From Immersiella caudata (Eukaryota > Ascomycota > Sordariomycetes > Sordariales > Lasiosphaeriaceae), in contig JAULSU010000005.1 in assembly GCA_030512335.1 (NCBI GenBank), positions 4,111,501 to 4,175,500 of the forward strand: 64,000 nucleotides of DNA, given 5' to 3'. The stretch's first letter is position 1. Each line of letters begins with the position of its first letter. Under the pieces are notes generated by a model, which worked only from the letters and a program-made list of their open reading frames with translations, was not told the DNA's origin and made no database searches. Positions 10,657 through 21,581 of the stretch are shown piece after piece. A program made the translations under genes and the position numbers.

Positions 10657-11142
10657 GGGCGGGGGGGAGGGGACGGTGAAGGTCTTGTCAAATACGAAAT
10701 TTAACACAAAGATGGACATTGTCTCCAATGTTCTTTGGGTTCGTCATTTCTTTGGGGCGTCTTTCTGGGACAGTTTATACGCACTTGGGCAGCTTTTTCT
10801 TTCATGTGACCCATTCGTATTGTAGAACGGGCCACGTTGTATGGAATTGCTCAATCCCTCGCACAAACCTGCCATGTTTCTGCTTGCTTGGAAATATTTC
10901 ATGCAACAGGAAGGCCCAGCGCTAATTTGGGGAATTTTAGTTGGCACATCTCTCGCTCTGGTTGGCTGGGTGCGTGGCATGCTGCTTACAAATTCCCTCT
11001 CGTCTCAGCAGCACCACGCGCAACATCAACAATGCAGCGAAAGAGATAGGGGTATAAAGGGACGTCAATCTTCGCGCAAAGAAGCTCTTTCGTGGAAACA
11101 TCACTTCATTCTTCAGATAAACCTTGTTGACCACCACCGCAC
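10657..11142. other. Intergenic spacer
   Basis: Holds the 3' UTR of the small secreted protein and the promoter of the oxidoreductase at 11143. No gene is supported. A short pyrimidine-rich, AT-rich stretch lies before 11143. Confidence 0.45.
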
Positions 11143-12368
11143 ATGGCCCCCATCCGCGTCGGCCTCATCGGCCTCTCCGCCTCGGCCAAAACAGCCTGGG
11201 CATCCACCGCCCACCTCCCCTACCTCCTCTCCCCCGCCGGCCGCTCCAAGTTCGAAATTGTCGCCCTCCTCAACTCCTCCGTCTCCGCCGCCCGCTCCGC
11301 AATCGAATTCTACAACCTCCCCCCTACCACCCGCGCGTATGGAAGTCCCACCGACCTAGCCGCTGACCCCGACGTCGATCTTGTGGTCTGTAATACCCGT
11401 GTCGACGTGCACGAGCGCACCATCGAAGCTAGCATTGAAGCTGGCAAGGCCGTCTTTTGCGAATGGCCACTCGCGCAAAACCGTGAACATGCCGCGGCGT
11501 TGGTATCCAAGGCAGAGAAGGCGGGGAATTTGAACCAAACGATAATCGGGCTGCAGGGGCGGGTTTTCCCCTTGATTGAGAATCTGAGGAAGTTTATTGC
11601 GAGTGGGAGGATTGGTAAGGTCTTGAGCTCTGAGGTGCGAGTGTTTGGTGGGTTGAATGATCGGACCATATTGCCTGAGTCGTTGGAGTATTTTACGAGG
11701 AGGGAGGTTGGGGGGAATATTTATGCCATTGGGTTTGCGCATGGTGAGTTTCTTCTGGCACGGGTTGATGGGGAGTTTGGCTGACGATTGTAGTGTTTGA
11801 CACTGTTCAGTCGGTTCTGGGTGAGATTGAGAAGGACCGGGAAACGGGCAAGGCTGTCCATGGGCACTTTCAGCTTCAGCGGCCTGATGTTCGCATCCGT
11901 GATGCCAAGGGAGGTATCTCGAGGACGGTGAAGTCGGATGTTCCTGACCTTGTGTTGATCGCCGGGACCCTACCCGAATCACCCACCACACAAAAAGGCG
12001 CGACACTGCACTATCGCTTCCGTCGTGGTCAGCCGTTCCCGGGCGACCCGAATCTCACGTGGAGCATCAACGGCGAGAAAGGCGAGATCCGTGTGGTGTC
12101 TCCCGCTGCCGCTTTCCTGAACATTGGTGTGGATGATCCGCCCATCACCACGGTGCTGCATGACTTTGAGACGGACAAGGTGACGCCTCTTGAGTGGGAA
12201 TGGGCCGACTGGCAGAAGAGTTTGCCTACTGCTGCTCGGAACATTGGCGGTCTTTATGAGGCGTTTGCGGCTGCGAAGGAGGGAGGGGATGTTGGGTATC
12301 CGACTTTTGCGAGTGCGCTTGAGAGACACAAGCAGATGGAGGAGTTGATTTCGGGGTGGAGTGCGTAG
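11143..12368 (+). CDS. Gfo/Idh/MocA-family NAD(P)-binding oxidoreductase (Gal80-like fold)
   Basis: About 391 residues; exons 11143-11743 and 11794-12368. The 50-nt intron (GTGAGT donor, CTGAC branch site, TAG acceptor) restores IGFAHVFDTVQSVLGE, the usual GH-x-FD element of this family. N-terminal Rossmann motif GLIGLSASAKTAW follows MAPIRV; a VFCEWPLAQN element corresponds to the EKP-type loop of Gfo/Idh/MocA enzymes but reads EWP, as in the fungal Gal80-like branch. The catalytic Lys of classical dehydrogenases is therefore not evident. It may be a sugar-related oxidoreductase or a Gal80-type regulator without catalysis; sequence alone does not decide. Probably cytosolic or nuclear, as no signal peptide is seen. 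A second member of the superfamily lies at 35944-37074, but the two are not close copies. Confidence 0.85.
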
Positions 12369-13487
12369 GTGATGTTTGGTATGGTGCTTGGGTTGATGAA
12401 GCAGAAATCTGCGAGAACTAGATTGAAACGGTTGGTTCGTTTGCTGCCTAGGTAGCAATAGATACAAATTGTTACCTTGCCTTATGGTTAATTGATCACC
12501 ATCTCAGGCCAACACATTCCAAAACCCCACACGTGGAAGCACATTCCCCATCGGTGAGGATGGCGATGGTGATATCTGACGGTAGAAAAAGGGGGTTGGG
12601 TCCACGGGGTGGAGTGGTTGCGTAAAGTGAGGGGGGGGGGGGGCGAAGAATGAGGATAGAGGGAGGATGGCGAGGTTGGTGATTTGTGCGGTGTTGTCGA
12701 TGAAAACTGGCCCAAGAAAGGAAGAAGGGTTGGGAAAGGGTGAACGTCGACCTCACATTCTAGTTTGAGCTTGAGTTCGAGGTCGTGTTCGACCTTGCAA
12801 AAAGGTGTGTGTGAGAAAATCATCAACTTGGTGACCGCGGAGCCACGGCTTCGAAAGCATCATCCGGGAGAGCTGAGGATGAAGTCGGTTTCGATCTGCC
12901 GACTGCACAGATACGCTCACCGATATATAGTACATGTTGCCTTCAAGTTGATAACCACTTACTGCTAAGCCGTTACCGTAGAAACTGTGACGCGAATCTA
13001 AATGGCCATAACAAGTCCTTGATATTCCCTTACTCCCGGTACGATTCATGCAGAGCGCGAGATTCAGGCGCATCCAGTCAGGGCTTCAGGGGCTTCAGGG
13101 GCTAAGATAGGCTTCAGGCCTACGGTCTACAAAGAACCTTCACACCACCAGTACCACTTTATGCTCCATTGCTGTTGCTAAAGTCTACTCGCAATCGTTC
13201 ACCTTTCTCATAAGCTCTTTTGTAAGGATGCTCGTCGTCTTTTAAACTCTTTCCCTCTCACGGATATGTTCATCACACTTATTCGACCTAGTCCATGCAT
13301 ATCAAATATGCAGGCAGGCAGCTTGGAAGGACTAATCGAGTTAACGGGGCGGTGGCTGTGCCAGGCCTCCAACCATTGATGCCTGAGCGACATATCCTGA
13401 CACAACCTCACAGGCCGAGTTCAGCATCCACCTCTTTTTTTTCAATTTTTTTTTGAGCAATTGAAGGCAGCTAAGTTAAAATTCACC
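12369..13487. other. Intergenic region with low-complexity tracts
   Basis: About 1.1 kb without a supported gene. It contains a run of 13 G (12631-12643), four short copies of GGCTTCAGG (about 13081-13119) and T-rich tracts just before the next start codon (about 13435-13456). It should hold the promoter of the NLR-domain/GTPase gene. Confidence 0.45.
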
Positions 13488-15522
13488 ATGGCCGAAGTCC
13501 TCGGTATAGCAGCCTCAATAGCGGGACTTCTGTCCCTTTCCGGTCAGATGTACTCCGGCATCTCGACATTTGTGGGGAAAGTCGCAGATGCACCCGAATC
13601 GGCGCTCCATGCCCTCCACGAAATCGAGGAGACGCGCATCGTGCTAACGTCAATCAAGGGCCTTATCGATAGGGTCTCAGCATTGCCGCCTCATCGGAGG
13701 GAAATGATACAGTTCAAGCACATTGCCGTAACGTTTCGCCAATTTATTCTTACCTTCTCCAAGCTCGAGAGCGTCATGGATTGGGGGGACGGGGAACGAA
13801 ATGTGTGGGACAGGCTGACCTGGGTGTCCCGAGAAGAGGTGATTGGGAGATTGATCCGGCAACTCCAATCCCACAAGTCTTCCTTGTTGCTTATCATCAA
13901 CGTGCTTCAATGGTATGAGCGACTTAGAATATCTTTTATCCAATTGCGGAGATCCAATCACTAAGATTCTTTACCTCGCAGTGCATCGGACTCGATGGCT
14001 CAAGAGAGTCTGGACGCGCTGGAAAAAGCAGTCCGGGATCTCATCGACCAGAACGCTGGATTGCGAGAGCAGCTTGGAAAGTTCAGCTTTATAATCCGAG
14101 GCGGGGATGCCTCCTCGGTCAAGTTTTTTGACGAATCCGACTCGGCGCGCAGATTCAGCCGACAGTCAATACCAGGCCCCGCCGGGGATAGCAAACGAGG
14201 CTCTCGTCTTGGCTCACTGACAAGCATCGCCAGATTGTCGTTCGAACTGGAGCTCGAGAGGTCGAGGGTGTACGCTCGTCCCGGGGTTCGACGCGGGGAT
14301 GTTGTGGATGAGGTTATGTCACTCGACACATTCACCGCACGCAGCCACGGCTGGACGGAACTGTCGGTTCTCAGTCTTAATGATATCGTTTCCGAGATTT
14401 CTGTCATCTGTCTTCCTATCACGGCAGGCGAAATCCGTGAGCTTGGGCCAAATCTGACATTTACACGCCTGTTGGAAGAGAATGGTTCTTCGAGCTGGCT
14501 AGGGCTTGACGAGAGCGACGAGGAGCCCAATACACCGACTATGCCGCTCATACGTGACGGACTGGAGCCGTCTGATCTCGAGCCAAGCGGTACAAGCACA
14601 GCACCAAGACCAAGAGCCCCGCAGTCAGTAGCCCCCTCGCTGCCATTACCATCTCCACCTCCGCTGCCGGCCGACAGAGAGGAGCACACAATCCCGACCC
14701 GCCGTCTGCCAAGTTTCCGATTCCCCAAAGCCCAACGTAACAAGAGGCTTGACCTACGAAACATGGTTTTACGCCCCAGCCTAGGCCTGGAAACAATACC
14801 CGAATCCCCGACCGTTTCCAGACCTCGTCCTGTGCCCGTCCCCTTTTTAGGCTTAGAGTCAACATACGACCCTGGGGCGGCTCACGAGACCTACAAGATT
14901 GCTGTTATTGGAGATGCAGGGGTTGGGAAAACGTCACTGATCTCACAGGTACGTCTGCACACTTCGAGTCCCATGTGTGCCTTGCCATTAACATCCGTCT
15001 TCTTAGTTCCTCAACGGCACCTCTCCCGAATCATATTCCCCCACAATAGAAGACTGGAACATCTGCCCCGCCATCATCGGCGGGAGGAACTGCAGTCTTC
15101 ATATCCTGGATACCGGCGGGGACGAAGCCTGCTCGAGCATACTCATGGACGACTGGATTCGCGCTGTCGACGGGTTCATGGTTGTTTATGCCATTGAACG
15201 CCGAAGGTCGTATACTGAATCAGGGAGGCTCTATCGGATAGTTTCGCAGCAGCAGCGGAGCCGCAGAGCAGTGGAATCTAGAACGGCGACATTTCCCGCG
15301 GCAGTGTTAATAGGGCTCCGGATGGATCATCCCCGGGATCGCGAGGTGTCATTTCAGGAGGCACGAGCGCGCGCCGGGGAATTGGGCACGGAGCATCTGG
15401 AATTCTCTATGGCACCGGGAGAGGTAGATGAGGTGAGGTTGAGGGAGAGTTTTGGGATAATTATTCGCCTGATTCAGCGGCAGCGGGCAGGTCAGCACCT
15501 GGGTGCCACTGCAATATCTTGA
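13488..15522 (+). CDS. Fusion of an NLR-type N-terminal domain with a Ras-like small GTPase
   Basis: About 635 residues in three exons: 13488-13912, 13982-14948 and 15007-15522, all with canonical borders. Residues 1-140 (MAEVLGIAASIAGLL...LQSHKSSLLLIINVLQ) are the alpha-helical N-domain of fungal STAND proteins, also seen at 8040. Residues 150-185 look coiled-coil, and about 190-440 are Ser/Pro-rich and disordered. From about 443 comes a Ras-like domain: P-loop GDAGVGKTS, switch-I SPTIEDW, and a G3 motif DTGGDE (D at about 499) in place of DTAGQE. The G4 motif NKxD is degenerate (GLRMDH) and no C-terminal CaaX box follows. GTP binding is plausible and nucleotide specificity doubtful. Membrane targeting by the N-domain instead of prenylation is inference. 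No NACHT or repeat domain is present. Confidence 0.8.
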
Positions 15523-15580
15523 TGTAGGAGGGCCAGATCTCACCACCATCGGGCACGAACCGCCCCCCGTCGCCTCCTCC

Positions 15581-16108
15581 ATGGCTACTGCTCACCACAA
15601 CAACGTCCTCTCCATCCTCCCCATACTGCAATGGGCGCTGTCCTCCCTGGCCTTCTTCGCACTCAGGCCCTCCTTCGCCTTGCAGGATGCTCTCTCCATC
15701 ATCGCTGCCTCCGACTTCCCCTGCCCCGACTTACACGCCACCCTCCGCTGTGTGCAACTCTTCCTCGCCCAGGGATACTCTGACGCCCTAGAGCACTTTT
15801 CAGAAGGCCGCTCGCCCTTCAGCACCGACACCGTCCAGCCTGTCAAGGTATACCTGACCGACTGCCAACTTGCCGCTCTTCAAGCCAACGGAGGTGAACG
15901 GGAATTCGCCACGCAAGTCAATATACCCGTATGTATGAAGGATACACCTTGGGGTGAATACGCGTCCCCGGGCATTTCTCCGTTTGCCGAGTGGTCAGAC
16001 GCGAAAACCACAAGGGTCAGGTTCTACCTGAAAGGGGTCAAGACAGGGAACGAGACGCTGCAGCTCAATATTACCCACACGGGAGAGGAGACTGTGGTTG
16101 AAATGTGA
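15581..16108 (+). CDS. Hypothetical protein with hydrophobic N-terminus
   Basis: Open frame of 175 residues whose ATG (15581) lies 58 bp after the stop of the GTPase fusion. The N-terminal 35 residues contain a hydrophobic stretch (ILPILQWALSSLAFFAL) that could be a signal anchor or peptide. The rest holds four Cys and a polar C-terminus with two N-glycosylation-like sites (NET, NIT). Third-position C bias in the first half suggests coding. I recognise no family, and introns or a longer gene model are possible. Confidence 0.4.
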   Translation: MATAHHNNVLSILPILQWALSSLAFFALRPSFALQDALSIIAASDFPCPDLHATLRCVQLFLAQGYSDALEHFSEGRSPFSTDTVQPVKVYLTDCQLAALQANGGEREFATQVNIPVCMKDTPWGEYASPGISPFAEWSDAKTTRVRFYLKGVKTGNETLQLNITHTGEETVVEM

Positions 16109-16557
16109 AGTCGGAAACACGAGTTTGTCCATGGTGCGGTGGGTATGGTGTTTAAATATGGGTTGGAGGGTGGTAAAACTTATATGGTGATGGGGTGGTG
16201 GCAGAGGGGGAAGAGTACGCGCTGCTGAGTCAAATTTGCTATCTGGAGGGTGAGTCTGGGGAATGCTGGGAATAGTAGTTTGGATATTACGCACTGTGAG
16301 AAGGCGTGGTTTGAGTTTGGGGGGTGGCATAGGGGGGTTGTTTGAATCTTTGAATGCGTCTTAGAAGTCTAAGACGTGGCTCCACGGTCGCCACGGCTTG
16401 GTCCGCAACCTTTTGTGACATCATATTCACTGAGAATAAGATGGTTCTGCGAAAACAAAGTGCCTTTTCTGGTCCCCAAACCCTTATTTCTGTGTCTTCC
16501 TTCCCTGCAGCGAAACTAACCATCCCGCCCCTGAACTAACCTTAAGACCGACAACGA
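16109..16557. other. AT-rich non-coding stretch
   Basis: No gene is supported. Sequence becomes AT-rich here, in contrast to the coding regions on the left, and leads into decayed duplicate sequence. Confidence 0.4.
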
Positions 16558-16725
16558 TGGGGCAAAATCTATCACAGATGAAATTAGCTCATCCCTTCCC
16601 CGTGCAGCGGCCATCAGGGTACCCTTTTCTTTCCAGCCCCGTTAGCCTAATTTACAAGCGGAAAACTGTCATCACAGGTTCAGCTGCTGGTCACTTTTTC
16701 TTCAGCTCAACCCCAGTTGGCCGAG
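16558..16725 (+). repeat. Degenerate copy of the segment at about 21190-21350
   Basis: Shares ordered blocks with 21190-21350 in the same orientation: GGCAAA...CAGATGAA, CATCCCTTC, TTTCCAGCCCCGTT versus TCTCCAGCCCCGTT, then a block ending CTGTCATCA, then GGTTCAGCTGCT versus GGTCCAGGCTGC. Many differences are G-to-A or C-to-T, leaving this copy AT-richer. The other copy lies just upstream of an F-box-family pseudogene, so this is probably the upstream piece of a further duplicated unit. Confidence 0.5.
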
Positions 16726-16802
16726 TCTCTGGGGTACCTAAGTTTCCTGAATTAAATTTGTAATTTTACGGTACCCCTCGTTCAATCGACGAAATTTTCA
16801 TC

Positions 16803-17198
16803 TCACAACAAAGTTTTTGGGTCGAGCTCCGTCGAGGTGTGATCTGCCTTGTTCAGGGGCTTCAAGAGTAAGTCCATAAGTCTCAGATCGCGTGACGATT
16901 CGATCCTGCAGGATACGGCTAGTTGCTTAGTGAACCCCGGGTAATTGACCAAGTAGTCTCGAACATCCCCGTCATACTGCGACGTCTTGAACTGTCGGAG
17001 CTTCGGGCATTGGTCTGGGCTAAACTGTCGGAAGGAAACGACGTTCTGACTTTTTTGGGGTAAATGTCGCGAACCAGCGGATAGTCCTGAACAACTCTCT
17101 ATGCTGCGCAATTGTGTGTCAACAGATTCGAGCGACTCAGCGACGGTCAACTTGCCAAGGCTCTCCGGTTTCGAGGGGACGATGTAAAGTCTAAGCAT
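16803..17198 (-). pseudogene. Truncated relic of the F-box/leucine-rich family
   Basis: Open minus-strand fragment of about 131 codons whose middle (FSPDQCPKLRQF, then YDGDVRDYLVNY and PGFTKQLAV) matches the C-terminal part of the copy at 19151-20640 (FGPSRCPNLRRL, YDEHARNFLANI, PDFTRQLTV). The N-terminal half, including the F-box, is missing, and upstream sequence is AT-rich. It is best read as a 5'-truncated pseudogene and not an independent small gene. Confidence 0.6.
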
Positions 17199-17580
17199 TC
17201 ATGCATCCGATTCGGTGATCTGGTCGTGGAACGGCCCGACGGGTAATCTGGACAGCGAGGTAAAGGATGATCAGTCCCTTCTTAACCTCAAAGTATCCAC
17301 TCATCAATATATCTCTTCATGCCTCCTGCAGTCCCTACCCCCGTGCATCTTTATGTATACTAACATACTAATTATCATCGTACTTCTGTTATTGTCATAG
17401 CTTGGTTTCCATCCTCTGCTGGATCGCCTCTGCTCCTCCGCTGCGGCTCCTACACGTACATTTTGGCCTTGAATCGGAAATAGCGCATACGTGCAGCGTG
17501 GCCATTATACGGCCTTTGCGTGGGCCCAAGCAAAGGATCTTGACTCACTTTCTGCCAGTCAATCTAGGCCACGTTAACCA
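17199..17580. other. AT-rich spacer
   Basis: No gene seen. It lies between the F-box relic and the 3' end of the minus-strand NLR-domain gene. Confidence 0.4.
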
Positions 17581-18530
17581 TCATCTCCCCGAATACAGCT
17601 GCGAGTGCCTCTTGGAGAACCAAATATAAAAGACTCTTACATTCTTAAGAGACTGCTGCTGCAGAATAGCGAATAGGAACTTGGCCATTGTGTCATTTCT
17701 CTGTGGATCTGTTGCAGGCGCCGCAGGGGTTGATGATGGATGGCGTAGGGAGTTCATCAGGGCTGATCTTGGAGAGGTTTCCCCATCTTGATCCGCGGTC
17801 TCCTGAATTGGCTGGCCTGGTGTTTCCCCAGCAGCCCCGTGCGCGGATTCAGAATAAGTGCTTAGGCTCTCAAAAAATCGGCGCATGTGATATAGCTTGC
17901 CAGCTACGGTCTCGGCCTCGTCCGAATGGGTGTCATTCTGTGGAGGCTGGGTGATCATGAGATGCTGCGCTATCTCTTCCAGTTTCTCCATGGTGAGGGC
18001 TGCGTCGTTTCGAATAATAGTCGTATCCTCCTTGATGCTGTTCGATAAGGTGCTGGAAGAGCATGAGCCGCAATTGATCCCCAAACCTCAAACATTGGAT
18101 GAGTAACTCACAAATCAATCGTGGTCAAGGACAGATCCAGCGACTTCCGATTCCCTTCCAAAACAAGAATTCGGTCACAGATCTTCCTCTTTCCAGTCAG
18201 TGCCCAGCTGACTCTAGTCCATGGGCCCATAATATGCTGCTTGAGGATGGCATCAATCTCCTCGAGCACCTTGCCAGAGTCGTGGACAACGGCATTCACC
18301 TCGCTGCGAAGGCGTGCAGGCACAGCCGCCGAAATCCGGGCTTCGTCGCTGACCATGTCGTGAAGGCTCTGCAGGACGATAGACAAACTCGACATCTCCC
18401 AGGTTAGCCGAATAACATCGACCCTTGCATTGCGGTATTTGTGAACAAAGTCGCGGATAAGTTTGGTTGTCTGGCCGACTGCTGTTATTACCGCAAGGCA
18501 GCTTGCCGCCAAAGATAGTGGTTCCGCCAT
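17581..18530 (-). CDS. Fungal NLR/STAND-type N-terminal domain protein (short form)
   Basis: About 296 residues; exons 18530-18112 and 18052-17581, with a 59-nt intron (GTGAGT donor, CCAG acceptor). It begins MAEPLSLAASCLAVITAVGQ, again the first hydrophobic helix of the fungal STAND N-domain. It continues as a helical bundle to about residue 140 (VLEGNRKSLDLSLTTID, matching the LQxHKSSLxL element of the two genes to the left). The second half is predicted helical, then Ser/Pro-rich. No NTPase or repeat domain follows. A GTAAGA near the 3' end (after LLQQQSLKN) could be a donor to a further small exon, so the last 20 residues are uncertain. Third such gene within 11 kb. Confidence 0.7.
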
Positions 18531-19150
18531 TATTCCACGCACGAAGGAAGAGGGGCGATTGGACTCGAAATTGGCGTGGAATTGAAGTTCTCCATGTCAG
18601 GCTCTTGAAATGGCGGTGAGGATCAGGGAGCCCACGGGAGAGCCTTGCCGCTCAATCGTCATTCATTGAGGTAGTAGGCAGTGCGGGGTTCTGCCACCCC
18701 TTGGACAAACCTACACGTTTGCAGATGGCCTCAGGCATCAGACAGTCGAGATACTGAATTTCGGTGCTGCAGGACTTCGGTCAACTGACTAGTTCGGACG
18801 CTTCCATTCTGACAGATGGAAAGAGCAGAAGTTGAGGTGCTGTGAAATGAAGAAGTTTGGGTCTGTCGAAACCCCCCTGCAGAAACATATGGTTGGCCTG
18901 TCTGCATGGCCTAACATGGCCCCTCTCCAGTCAGGGCTACCTCCAGCGTTGACCCCGTACTCCACTAGTGCACCTTCCAAGACTGGTCTCATGCAGAGAT
19001 AACTCGACTGCAGTCCATCAGATCCTTCCACATTAATCTAAAGAGCAATTTTCTTGGCTTACATCGACATCCACTGACGCCTAGCACAATATCAACACCT
19101 GTAGCCAAGCACACTGAGGTATTGGTAGAATGCGACGCTTTCTTCGCCGC
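18531..19150. other. Intergenic spacer
   Basis: Promoter side of the minus-strand NLR-domain gene and 3' side of the F-box-family copy. Short frames on both strands are unsupported. Its right edge runs into a G-rich tract at about 19153-19178 at the stop of the F-box copy. Confidence 0.4.
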
Positions 19151-20640
19151 CTAGGGGGGTGGGGGGGTGGGGGGACATTTGCCAACGCGAAATTGACAAA
19201 GGGCACGGAGCTGGGGTATTTTCTTCTGCAGAACTTCACAACGCCGCCTGGCCAGATTCGGTGAATTTCCCTCCACCAGGATGTGCAGTCCCTCCAGAGT
19301 GCCGTCATCTTTTTCGGTGACATCGGACAACCTTTTGGTGAGGCCCTTCCATGTGCTGCGGCCTGGACAATCATAGACCCGCAGCTGCAGCATTCGAAAC
19401 TGAAGAGGTAGCAAAGGGTGATTTGAGTTTTCGCAAAGGAGCTCTGAGACGTCGGCGCCTTCATTTGACCCCGAGAAAACGGTCAGCTGTCGAGTGAAAT
19501 CTGGGTCTCCGATGTTGGCCAAGAAGTTGCGAGCATGTTCATCGTACTCATCCACGATGAGCCTTCTCAAGTTTGGGCATCGTGAGGGGCCAAAGTCCGC
19601 AAAGGGTAGGACGGTGGAGTCGGGTCCGTTTGGGCGGCAGACTTCAAAGAGAGGACAAAGGCTGGGGTCAAGACCAACCCAGATAGCAACGGTGTGAAAG
19701 TCGATCTCCCCGAGACACGCTGGATCCATCAGCTTGTCCATTTTTTCTAGGCCCGGTGGCATGACAGAGGCTCCGAAACGGAGGGAGCGTAACTGCAATG
19801 GTGAGGCGCCGGCCTCTTCGTATCTGTGGCAGATCGTCGTGAGAAGTCCCCGTACGCAGAAATCTTCTCCGGGCTGAACTCTAACGGGTCACGAGCTAGT
19901 GAGAGGTTCAGGCTGTGGAGCTGTTGGGAGTTTTGGAGAACCTGGACGATGTTTGTGCTCCAACGAACGAGGTCCTCACAAATGTTCTCGAGAACGAGCC
20001 GACGGAGATTCTTGAACCCGGTTATGTCTAGGGACGAGCACCTCAGGAAGTTCTGTGCCGGGGATCGCAGAGGGTTCCGCCAGCCGTAAACTATACCGGG
20101 TTCAGCCTCCATCGAGTAGGGGAACTCGATGTACAAGGTCCGTAGGCTGGGGCAGGAAACTTGTAAGGTCTGCAGTGTTTCCTTCGCCAGGAGCCCGCTG
20201 CTCCAGTAGAACCCCTGCAGCAGAGGCATCTGTACTAGCATGTCCCATGGTGCTCTCCCATCTGGTTCCGTATCGCAATTTTGGACTCTAAGATCCCGAA
20301 CGTGTCTCAGCCACGGAGCGTTGGCGGGGACATCTTCCTCAGGGTACTGGCTAGAATAGTGTCTAACGTCGCCTATCGAGGTGACCTCGAGGTCCCTGAA
20401 CTGGATTCTTGATGCGGCCTCGTCGGGCAGGGAATTAACGAGACGGATATTGGCCAGCGCCTTCTTGTTGTGAATCTACCGGGCAAGGGAAATCAGTTCT
20501 GTACTTATCGATGCTCGCTCGCCGGCGTGGGGGAGACTCACCTGCTTCACCAACGCTTCGACCAGCTCTGGTACCGCGGCAAATTTGCTGCAGCGGTCAT
20601 GGTGCGGAGGTCCCTGCTCGGATGGGTAGCACTGGGGTGA
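19151..20640 (-). pseudogene. F-box/leucine-rich family gene, main copy, with a frameshift
   Basis: The longest of three copies. The F-box-like start reads FAAVPELVEALVKQ, then a 66-nt intron (20541-20476), then IHNKKALANIRLVNSLPDEAASRI and leucine-rich segments down to QFRVGKCPP. Two problems appear. The F-box frame upstream of 20541 has no ATG before a stop, and the only ATG-led frame there ends at SWSKRW, one frame away. Near 19868 the frame must shift by one base to pass from LEFSPE to DFCVRGLLTTICHRYEEAG, which is what the other copies show. Both point to decay, although two base errors in the assembly would look the same. F-box proteins are SCF ubiquitin-ligase adaptors; this copy probably makes no full product. 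Confidence 0.6.
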
Positions 20641-21581
20641 GCCATCGCGAGGCTCCGACGCTCCGGATCGGGTTCTGATTCGTGGTAGTCGACGTAGGCA
20701 TGTGCCTTGGGCAGCGCATGCCGCGAGAGAGGGACCCAGCGATGTGGAAGAAGAACTTGCGAAGCCAAGAAGTTGCTAGCGTCGAAGATGGAGGTGTGGA
20801 AGGTTGAGGTTTGGCGAAGGATTGATGAAAAGGGTTGGAGGTTTAAGGAGTGGAATATATACCGAGGAAACATCCAGCGCTGGGAAAGAGCATTCACGTT
20901 GTGCTGGGTGAATCATCCCCCCGTGGACAACGGGACATCAAACCAATTCACTTCTCAGTCTTGGTGAAATCCCTACGCGGGGCACGAACATGCCGGCTCA
21001 TCTGATTCCTCTACATATTCACTGAGGTCATTGCAGACTATTCAACTCCTCAATTCATCAATGGCTGTTACCTAAGGTAGGTGTCCAGGCTGGAACTTGG
21101 CAGGTGTGTCGGGACGAGGTAGCGGGAAGTTGAGAAAGGCAACGAATTAGCCCGAAAAATTGGGAGTAGATGCCTGAAAGACGCCGGGACGGCAAATGTC
21201 GCAGATGAAGTATTCCATCCCTTCTTTGTACTAGGCCAGCAGGTTTCCTCTCCAGCCCCGTTGGCTTGGATTTACTTGTAAGAAACTCTGTCATCAAGGT
21301 CCAGGCTGCCCCGCCGCACCTCGCGTTCTTCTTCCACCTCACCACACTCGGCCAGCACCCTTCTTCACCTCGCACCGCAGCCACCGAGCAAAAATCGCAA
21401 CTGCTCTTTTCCTGGGCTTCCCTTCTTACAGCGACGGGGGAGGCTTGGGAATTTTTCCTCGCCTAGACAGAGAGCAGTTGCAGCAGTTCGACGCTCCGTC
21501 AAGCGCAGACCTCAACTTCGGTTCCTAGAACTGCCTCTCTCAATCCCCGCCAAGTACCTTGATCCAGCTGAGAACACGACC
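20641..21581. other. Divergent spacer between two F-box-family copies, including a duplicated segment
   Basis: No supported gene. Positions 21190-21350 match 16558-16725 in the same orientation and mark the upstream part of a duplicated unit. The spacer lies between the 5' ends of two family members facing away from each other. Confidence 0.5.

Noticed and set aside
12369..13487. Possible CRISPR-like or tandem array because of short GGCTTCAGG repeats
   Set aside because: Only about four 9-bp copies without spacers of constant length; the DNA is fungal nuclear.
13700..13961. Minus-strand frames within the GTPase fusion
   Set aside because: Antisense to the N-domain exon, which has clear homology to its neighbours.
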